From: Bacteroidetes bacterium UBA5543
Lineage (GTDB): Bacteria; Bacteroidota; Bacteroidia; Chitinophagales; Chitinophagaceae
Reading direction: 5' to 3'
NCBI GenBank assembly: GCA_002423665.1
Contig: DINJ01000232.1
Location: 8,593 to 13,629, forward strand
DNA: 5,037 bases
Below the pieces are notes generated by a model. The model had not been told where the DNA came from, ran no database searches, and was given only the letters and a program-made list of their open reading frames with translations. The translations under genes were made by a program, and so were the position numbers. Shown here in pieces: positions 1-5,037 of this stretch. Position 1 is the first letter of the stretch. Each line of letters starts with the position of its first letter.

Positions 1-1373
<1,373 letters not shown>

Positions 1374-1403
1374 TTAAAATATAGCAATAGACTTATTTCG
1401 GCG

Positions 1404-1411
1404 TACTTTAG
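1404..1411 (+). promoter_or_regulatory. weak -7-like box for the ligase/DUF1697 operon
   Basis: TACTTTAG differs from TAnnTTTG at one position and lies 21 bp upstream of the ATG at 1433. No clear -33 element is seen, and the surrounding 100 bp spacer is A/T-rich, with a short direct repeat of GAAAAAT at about 1354-1367. It is the best promoter candidate for the plus-strand operon but is weak on its own. Confidence 0.3.
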
Positions 1412-1432
1412 TCAGGCATTAAATCACGCATT

Positions 1433-2737
1433 ATGTATAACCCGAAGTTGGCATTCGCCCCTGTAGACGAGCAAAGAACCTACCAATACCAGGCATTACA
1501 GCAGTTGTTGCAATACATTTCAACGAATTCCCCTTTTTATAAAAAGCTGTTCAAAGATCATAATATTGATATAAATAATATCCGTTCGTTGGATGATATG
1601 CACTATTTGCCCACTACAGGCAAGGGTGATATGCAAGAGCACAACTGGGAGTTTTTATGTGTCTCCGAAACAGGTATCAAGGAATTTACAGCTACTTCAG
1701 GCACTATGGGCAAGCCTGTAACTATAGCTTTGACGGATAAAGACCTGGACAGGCTGGCATATAATGAACAGCAGTCATTCTTATGTGCTGATGGCCACCC
1801 GGAAGATGTATACCAGCTTATGCTTACGCTGGACAGGCAGTTTATGGCAGGTATAGCTTATTACCAAGGTATCCGGAAATTAGGGGCAGCACTGGTACGC
1901 ACAGGTCCTGGCTTGCCGCAGTTGCAATGGGATACAATCTTCAGGCTGCAGTCCAACAGTATCGTTACAGTGCCATCATTTATGCTCAAACTGATAGAAT
2001 ATGCGCATGAGCATCAAATTGACTTGAAAAAGACACCTGTTAAAAAGGCTGTATGTATCGGAGAGAGCATCAGGACTGCCGATTTTGAATTGAATACCCT
2101 GGGGCAAAAGATATATAGTGAGTGGCCGATACATATGTATAACACATACGCATCTACCGAGATGCAGACGGCCTTTACTGAATGTAACGCAGGGGTAGGA
2201 GGGCATGAGCTACCCGACCTGGTGATAATGGAGGTGCTGGACAATCATGGTAAGCCTTTACCTCCTAATCAATTTGGCGAAGTAACAATTACAACATTGG
2301 GCGTTGAGGGTATGCCACTGCTGCGTTACCGTACGGGCGATATCTGTTGCTACTATGATACGAAATGCTATTGCGGCCGAACATCTCGCAGGTTGTCTCC
2401 TGTGTTAGGACGGAAACAGCAAATGATAAAATATAAAGGCACTACTTTGTACCCACCTGCAATATTCGATATATTGAATAATATAGGCTATGTGCGCGAC
2501 TACGTGGTAGAAACTTTTACCAACGAACTGGGAACAGACGAACTGAAATTGCATATACATACACCGCTACCAATTGACGATTGCGAAGCCAAGTTGAAAC
2601 CTGAATTGCAAAGCAAACTCAGAGTAGCACCTATGTTGCAGTTCCATTCCGGTAACACTATCCAGCAGATACAATTTCCTGAGGGTAGCCGTAAGCAGGT
2701 TAAATTCCTCGATAACCGGGTGAATAAACTTGATTAA
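1433..2737 (+). CDS. PaaK-like phenylacetate-CoA ligase family protein (adenylate-forming enzyme)
   Basis: This 434-residue protein belongs to the ANL superfamily, which activates a carboxylic acid with ATP to an acyl-AMP and usually passes it to coenzyme A. Motifs in order are the phosphate loop TATSGTMGKP (86-95), YNTYASTE (236-243, containing the adenine-site Glu), YRTGD (299-303), and the hinge segment RRLSPVLGRKQQMIKYKG (319-336). The C-terminal segment with K421 and K424 before FLDNR resembles the end of PaaK, where the catalytic lysine lies. Cys251, His258, Cys312 and Cys314 (TECNAG, GGHEL, KCYCGR) are spaced like the structural zinc ligands proposed for some PaaK relatives; this is an inference. 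Length is normal for PaaK (about 430). An in-frame TAG at 1409-1411 leaves the ATG at 1433 as the natural start. No other phenylacetate catabolism gene is visible, so the substrate is unknown and I give no gene symbol. It is probably co-transcribed with the next gene, 3 bp downstream. Confidence 0.9.
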   Translation: MYNPKLAFAPVDEQRTYQYQALQQLLQYISTNSPFYKKLFKDHNIDINNIRSLDDMHYLPTTGKGDMQEHNWEFLCVSETGIKEFTATSGTMGKPVTIALTDKDLDRLAYNEQQSFLCADGHPEDVYQLMLTLDRQFMAGIAYYQGIRKLGAALVRTGPGLPQLQWDTIFRLQSNSIVTVPSFMLKLIEYAHEHQIDLKKTPVKKAVCIGESIRTADFELNTLGQKIYSEWPIHMYNTYASTEMQTAFTECNAGVGGHELPDLVIMEVLDNHGKPLPPNQFGEVTITTLGVEGMPLLRYRTGDICCYYDTKCYCGRTSRRLSPVLGRKQQMIKYKGTTLYPPAIFDILNNIGYVRDYVVETFTNELGTDELKLHIHTPLPIDDCEAKLKPELQSKLRVAPMLQFHSGNTIQQIQFPEGSRKQVKFLDNRVNKLD

Positions 2738-2740
2738 ACT

Positions 2741-3283
2741 ATGGAGGAGTATGTAGCATTTCATAGGGCCATCAATGTATCAGGCACTAAGATTATTAAA
2801 ATGGTGCACCTGAAACAGATGTTTGAGGATATGGGGCTTAAGAACGTATCCACTTACATCCAGAGTGGCAATGTATATTTTGAAACTACCAAACTCAGTA
2901 ATGCTACGCTTTCAAATAAAATAGAAAAGCACCTGCAAAAAGAACTGGGTTTTGAGGTAGAAACCATGGTACGCACTATTGACGAATTGCAATCTATAGC
3001 GGATAAAGACCCGTATAAGAAAATAGATGACGATGGTAATGCCGTAGTGTACCTGGGTTTCCTTTCGGAAGAACCTGCTAAGGTTCAGCAGGAACTATTA
3101 TCGTCTTTTAATAGCGAAATAGATGAATGCACTATTAAAGGCAAAGAGATATACATACTCAGGTACAGGGATAAAGGGAAAGCTAAATTTGAAAATAAAC
3201 TGATTGAATCTAAGCTAAAAGTAAAATGTACTACAAGGAACAGGAAAACCTTGTATAAGTTACTGGAACTGTATAATAACTAA
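2741..3283 (+). CDS. DUF1697 family protein
   Basis: This 180-residue soluble protein of unknown function has the whole DUF1697 layout. It carries the N-terminal strand and turn YVAFHRAINVSGTKIIKM (4-21), the signature TYIQSGNVYFE (38-48), and a C-terminal conserved block with KAKFENKLIESKL followed by CTTRNRKTLYKLLEL (148-177). Family members usually have about 175-185 residues, so this copy is full length. No signal peptide or membrane segment is present. It begins 3 bp after the ligase stop codon, and the two are almost certainly one transcript and probably translationally coupled. The only purine-rich GGAGG lies inside the reading frame (codons 1-3), not before it. The TAA stop overlaps the base of the terminator hairpin. 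The biochemical role is not known to me. Confidence 0.9.
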   Translation: MEEYVAFHRAINVSGTKIIKMVHLKQMFEDMGLKNVSTYIQSGNVYFETTKLSNATLSNKIEKHLQKELGFEVETMVRTIDELQSIADKDPYKKIDDDGNAVVYLGFLSEEPAKVQQELLSSFNSEIDECTIKGKEIYILRYRDKGKAKFENKLIESKLKVKCTTRNRKTLYKLLELYNN

Positions 3284-3310
3284 AACGGCGCGGAATACAC
3301 CGCGCCGTTT
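3283..3310. terminator. strong GC-rich hairpin, probably bidirectional terminator
   Basis: AAACGGCGCGG (3283-3293) and CCGCGCCGTTT (3300-3310) form a perfect 11 bp stem around a 6-base loop, AATACA. On the plus strand it ends the ligase/DUF1697 operon, followed by TTTCTTC. On the minus strand the hairpin is followed by TTTTAGTTATTAT, a somewhat better U-rich tract. It can therefore also end leftward transcripts from the DUF2202 gene or from the candidate small RNA. Confidence 0.85.
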
Positions 3311-3362
3311 CTTCAACATCACATTACGACTCTTTTTAGTACACCTCAACTCCCTCACTCAC
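3283..3362 (-). ncRNA. candidate ~80 nt small RNA, predicted from promoter and terminator
   Basis: A perfect -7 box (TACTTTTG, 3374 down to 3367) predicts a leftward transcript starting near 3362. It would run through a purine-rich, largely unstructured stretch (starting GTGAGTGAGGGAGTTGAGG) and stop at the 11 bp GC hairpin followed by TTTTAGTTATT. No useful reading frame exists; the only frame at the 5' end is an 8-codon GTG frame. A CRP/FNR-like dyad sits 21 bp upstream of the box, the same arrangement as at the DUF2202 gene. The RNA might be independent, or a 3'-UTR-derived product of the DUF2202 message, since that message would read through this region. I recognise no Rfam-type fold. The 5' end is uncertain by a few bases. 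Confidence 0.4.
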
Positions 3363-3366
3363 AATA

Positions 3367-3374
3367 CAAAAGTA
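3367..3374 (-). promoter_or_regulatory. perfect -7 box in the convergent spacer
   Basis: The minus strand reads TACTTTTG, matching TAnnTTTG. It shares the 10-mer TTTTGTATTG with the -7 region of the DUF2202 gene promoter. No protein gene lies downstream on this strand before the hairpin at 3283-3310. It overlaps the small dyad at 3369-3387, which offers a competing reading as a terminator. Confidence 0.5.
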
Positions 3375-3387
3375 CGTCTAGTACTTT
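3369..3387. other. 7 bp hairpin AAAGTAC/GTACTTT, possible weak terminator
   Basis: AAAGTAC (3369-3375) and GTACTTT (3381-3387) pair around a 5-base loop. On the minus strand the stem runs into TTTTGTATTG, so it could be a weak terminator for the DUF2202 message, whose stop codon is about 49 bp upstream of it. The stem is short and A/T-rich, and the U-tract is interrupted by G. It overlaps the -7 box described here, so the two roles compete. Confidence 0.3.
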
Positions 3388-3395
3388 CCGCTGCA

Positions 3396-3411
3396 TGTGA
3401 TCAATGTTACA
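3396..3411. promoter_or_regulatory. CRP/FNR-like dyad upstream of the candidate small RNA
   Basis: TGTGATCAATGTTACA has the half-sites TGTGA and TTACA separated by 6 bp, close to the CRP-family form TGTGA-N6-TCACA. The centre is 36.5 bp from the final G of the -7 box at 3367-3374, so about -41 from the predicted transcript start. It lies in the 3' UTR of the DUF2202 gene, 24 bp beyond its stop codon. It differs from the site at 4144-4159 by one half-site base, and spacing to the box is identical. The regulator is not identified. Confidence 0.5.
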
Positions 3412-3435
3412 CACTGCACTGATTTTTATCAGTTA

Positions 3436-4083
3436 TTAATTTCCCCCATGTTCTTTAGAACTGTTTACAATTGTATCATACTCTTGTTGCGTTATATATT
3501 GTGGTATATATGTACCACCACGGTTTTGCAGCAGGGTATAGAATTCACGCATATGGTTTTTGCTGGCCTTTAACAGGTTTTGATATACTGATATGATATC
3601 CTGCTTCTGAATTTGCTTCATAGCCTGTTGCAAGTCGTATATGTCCATATCTTCAATTGTCAGGCCTACTATTATGGCTTCTGTTTCTGAGATGGTTCCT
3701 TTTGCTACCAGGCTGTTGTATAACTGTTGTATATCTGTATTGCTAAACACACCCGCTGCATTGTTACCAACAGGGTCCTGCAGGTTGTAAGCTGTCAGCA
3801 ATGTTGCTATGGCATCCATATGCTTTTGCTCACTGCCGCTAATGTTTGAAAAGGAATTGATATTCCATTTGCTGAACATAGACGTATATACATCCCGTGC
3901 CATTTTCTCTTCCTCACGTGTATATATCAATGTTTCTTTTTCAAAAGCAGAGAGTGCGGCAGAGTTGTCCGTCTGCGATGTAGCCGCAGGTGTTACATTG
4001 TTTTTTTCTTTTTTACATGATGCGAATGTGAGTACAGAGCCTGTTGTTACTACCAGCATCAATATTGAAATCAGCTTTTTCAT
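3436..4083 (-). CDS. lipoprotein with DUF2202 (ferritin-like) domain
   Basis: This 215-residue protein starts with a lipoprotein signal, MKKLISILMLVVTTGSVLTF then the lipobox ending ASC, so Cys23 would be lipidated after signal peptidase II cleavage. The mature start CKKEKNN lacks a clear acidic surface-export signal, so the side of the membrane it faces is open. A linker (about 27-45) precedes a helical DUF2202 domain (about 46-205). Candidate metal ligands are Glu57/Glu58 in TREEEKMARDVY, the ExxH pair Glu85/His88 in SGSEQKHMD, Glu144 in VGLTIEDMDIYDL and His177 in SKNHMREF, arranged as in a four-helix ferritin-like bundle. DUF2202 has no established reaction; a redox or iron role is inference. 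The start ATG follows an A/T-rich leader (ccaaaaaataataatt) without Shine-Dalgarno. A CRP/FNR-like site and a perfect -7 box lie upstream. It faces the DUF1697 gene and is divergent from the small membrane protein gene. Confidence 0.88.
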   Translation of the reverse strand: MKKLISILMLVVTTGSVLTFASCKKEKNNVTPAATSQTDNSAALSAFEKETLIYTREEEKMARDVYTSMFSKWNINSFSNISGSEQKHMDAIATLLTAYNLQDPVGNNAAGVFSNTDIQQLYNSLVAKGTISETEAIIVGLTIEDMDIYDLQQAMKQIQKQDIISVYQNLLKASKNHMREFYTLLQNRGGTYIPQYITQQEYDTIVNSSKEHGGN

Positions 4084-4114
4084 AATTATTATTTTTTGGT
4101 GAATAATTGCAATA

Positions 4115-4122
4115 CAAAAATA
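4115..4122 (-). promoter_or_regulatory. -7 box of the DUF2202 lipoprotein gene
   Basis: The minus strand reads TATTTTTG, a perfect TAnnTTTG match, 31 bp before the ATG at 4083. The predicted transcript start is near 4110, giving a leader of about 27 nt. There is no TTTG-type -33 element; that space is instead approached by the CRP/FNR-like dyad, which fits an activator-dependent promoter. Confidence 0.6.
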
Positions 4123-4143
4123 TCGCAGATGCTATGCTGTGTC

Positions 4144-4159
4144 TGTAATATGTGTTACA
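4144..4159. promoter_or_regulatory. perfect CRP/FNR-like dyad in the divergent spacer
   Basis: TGTAATATGTGTTACA consists of the perfect inverted repeat TGTAA-N6-TTACA, with the spacing used by CRP/FNR-family dimers. Its centre is about -41 from the predicted start of the DUF2202 transcript, the class II activator position, and 21 bp separate it from the -7 box. Relative to the divergent gene at 4186 it would sit near -30 of a start around 4181, where it could instead repress. Which family member binds is not shown by the sequence. Confidence 0.6.
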
Positions 4160-4168
4160 TTTAAAACT

Positions 4169-4176
4169 GATATTTG
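4169..4176 (+). promoter_or_regulatory. near-consensus -7 box for the small membrane protein gene
   Basis: GATATTTG matches TAnnTTTG except for the first base and lies 9 bp before the ATG at 4186. Transcription from it would give a leader of only about 5 nt. No -33 element is evident; the CRP/FNR-like dyad lies 9 bp upstream. Confidence 0.3.
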
Positions 4177-4185
4177 TCATCAGTT

Positions 4186-4569
4186 ATGAAAATACTCAGG
4201 TGGATAATAGTCATACTGGCATTTATGAATTTCGGCTTCATGACTGTTGATGGTTCTCGCGCACTGATAGTTGGTGATTACTTCAGGCCCGGAACAGGCG
4301 AATATGCCGGACAGCTGGGTCCGTGGGCAGGTTTGGTGTCCACCATTGGCATTGACCCTGAGTCCGTTTTGATGAATGGAATTTTCATTGCTTGGGGTAC
4401 ATTCGGTTTAATATTTACAGTGTCATTCGCCATGCGTGTAAAGCGCGCTGATAACGCATTGTTTTTTTTTAACCTCGCTACTTTTTGGTATCTTGTGGTC
4501 GGTACCCTTAGCAGTGTTCTACAAGTAGTGCTGCTGCTTTTACTACGTTTTATTAATAAACGGTCCTGA
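4186..4569 (+). CDS. uncharacterised small integral membrane protein
   Basis: This 127-residue protein has no function I can name. It has a first membrane segment at about residues 4-22 (ILRWIIVILAFMNFGFMTV), a polar loop of about 38 residues with GDYFRPGTGEYAGQLGPWAG (30-49), a second segment at about 61-84, and a very hydrophobic stretch at about 91-121 rich in Phe and Leu that could cross the membrane once or twice. A short basic tail (RFINKRS) ends it. The loop, with its Gly, Pro, Tyr and Trp pattern, looks like the conserved part of an unnamed family. A TTG at 4174 would add four residues (MSSV), but it overlaps the -7-like box, so I prefer the ATG. A run of nine T at 4462-4470 encodes Phe-Phe-Phe. 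The next gene starts 77 bp downstream on the same strand, so co-transcription is possible. Confidence 0.75.
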   Translation: MKILRWIIVILAFMNFGFMTVDGSRALIVGDYFRPGTGEYAGQLGPWAGLVSTIGIDPESVLMNGIFIAWGTFGLIFTVSFAMRVKRADNALFFFNLATFWYLVVGTLSSVLQVVLLLLLRFINKRS

Positions 4570-4646
4570 TTTTTTCACTGCGCAGTCATTTCTTTTTTGC
4601 AGGCTGTTATTTCATTCTGAACGGGCCTTGTTAAAAGTATTGATAC

Positions 4647-5037
4647 ATGAAGTTTATTTATTTCATACCATATTTCATTCCTGCAGCTATTATTATTATC
4701 ACAGTCGAAGTCATCATGAGCATACGTCATGATAAACACTTGTACGAGTGGAAAGACTCAGCAGCTAGCGCAGGTGTAGGTATAGGCGCTGTTCTGATGC
4801 AGGTGCTGACCAAGGCAGGAACATTAGCTGTATTTACGGCAGTGTTTGAATTCTTCGGACCCGTAAGGGAATCATTGAACTATACCGCAGCAATTGGACA
4901 GAATTGGTTGGGCGCAGCCTGGTGGGTATGGGTGCTGGCCATTCTTGGCGATGATTTTAGCTTCTACTGGCACCATCGTTTCACACACACTATACGCATA
5001 TTGTGGGCGGCGCACATTCCGCATCATTCCTCTGAGT
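4647..5037 (+). CDS. sterol desaturase / fatty acid hydroxylase family protein, N-terminal part
   Basis: The visible 130 residues are the N-terminal part of a membrane-bound di-iron enzyme of the FA_hydroxylase family, which hydroxylates or desaturates lipid substrates with O2. Hydrophobic segments lie at about 4-24 (IYFIPYFIPAAIIIITVEVIM), 41-70 and 88-103. The histidine clusters that bind the two irons begin at DDFSFYWHHRFTH, giving HxxxH at His110/His114, and continue with HIPHH, giving HxxHH at His123/His126/His127, just before the window ends. The remaining histidine clusters and the C-terminus lie beyond the edge. An in-frame TGA at 4641-4643 makes the ATG at 4647 the natural start. The substrate cannot be told from this part; a sterol is not implied by the family name. 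It follows the small membrane protein gene by 77 bp in which I see no convincing terminator. Confidence 0.93.
   Translation, partial: MKFIYFIPYFIPAAIIIITVEVIMSIRHDKHLYEWKDSAASAGVGIGAVLMQVLTKAGTLAVFTAVFEFFGPVRESLNYTAAIGQNWLGAAWWVWVLAILGDDFSFYWHHRFTHTIRILWAAHIPHHSSE

Noticed and set aside
1976..2764. Minus-strand open frames of 65-76 codons opposite the ligase gene
   Set aside because: They are antisense to a well-conserved coding sequence, with no promoter or recognisable domain.
3336..3362. GTG-initiated 8-codon frame at the 5' end of the candidate small RNA (minus strand)
   Set aside because: It is too short to support as a gene and GTG is at the predicted 5' end; noted only because it could matter if the RNA is translated.
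3418..3433. Dyad ACTGAT-TTTT-ATCAGT just after the DUF2202 stop codon
   Set aside because: A 6 bp A/T-rich stem with no U-tract on the minus strand; not convincing as a terminator or operator.
3809..4102. A plus-strand open frame of 97 codons
   Set aside because: It is antisense to the DUF2202 lipoprotein gene, whose lipobox and domain motifs fix the coding strand.
4174..4185. TTG start giving four extra residues on the small membrane protein
   Set aside because: The TTG overlaps the -7-like box, so it would probably not be in the transcript; the ATG at 4186 gives a typical Met-Lys N-terminus.
4577..4586. Palindrome ACTGCGCAGT between the two right-hand genes
   Set aside because: It has no loop and no matching partner, and is not followed by a clean hairpin-plus-T structure, so neither operator nor terminator is supported.

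Overview
The window looks like ordinary chromosomal DNA from a Bacteroidota bacterium, most likely Chitinophagaceae or a relative. This rests on several exact matches to the phylum's -7 promoter element (TAnnTTTG), the lack of Shine-Dalgarno sequences, A/T-rich leaders, moderate GC content and the style of the proteins. The taxon is inferred; there is no rRNA or marker tree here.

Layout from left to right. (1) 1-1331, minus strand: the first ~443 codons of guaB (IMP dehydrogenase), whose 3' end lies outside the window. (2) A ~100 bp divergent spacer. (3) 1433-3283, plus strand: a two-gene operon with a 3 bp gap, encoding a PaaK-like phenylacetate-CoA ligase family enzyme and a DUF1697 protein, closed by a strong GC-rich hairpin. 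(4) 3284-3435: a spacer that codes for no protein but is full of signals. (5) 3436-4083, minus strand: a lipoprotein with a DUF2202 ferritin-like domain. (6) A ~100 bp divergent spacer. (7) 4186-4569, plus strand: a small uncharacterised membrane protein. (8) 4647-end, plus strand: the first 130 residues of a sterol desaturase/fatty acid hydroxylase family membrane enzyme. No gene-free stretch exceeds 300 bases.

The most interesting signal is regulatory. A CRP/FNR-type dyad (TGTAA-N6-TTACA) lies upstream of the DUF2202 gene, exactly 21 bp before a perfect TAnnTTTG box, so its centre falls about -41 from the expected transcript start. This is the classical class II activator position. The same arrangement occurs again on the same strand, with the same 21 bp gap and a shared 10-mer across the box, just past the DUF2202 stop codon, where no protein gene follows. 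Transcription from that second promoter would run ~80 nt and end at the GC-rich hairpin. That is the anatomy of a small regulatory RNA under the same regulator as the lipoprotein gene. It is a prediction from sequence alone.

Apart from this, the genes do not form an obvious pathway: guaB is housekeeping, the ligase/DUF1697 pair is likely co-transcribed, and the two right-hand membrane protein genes may be co-transcribed.
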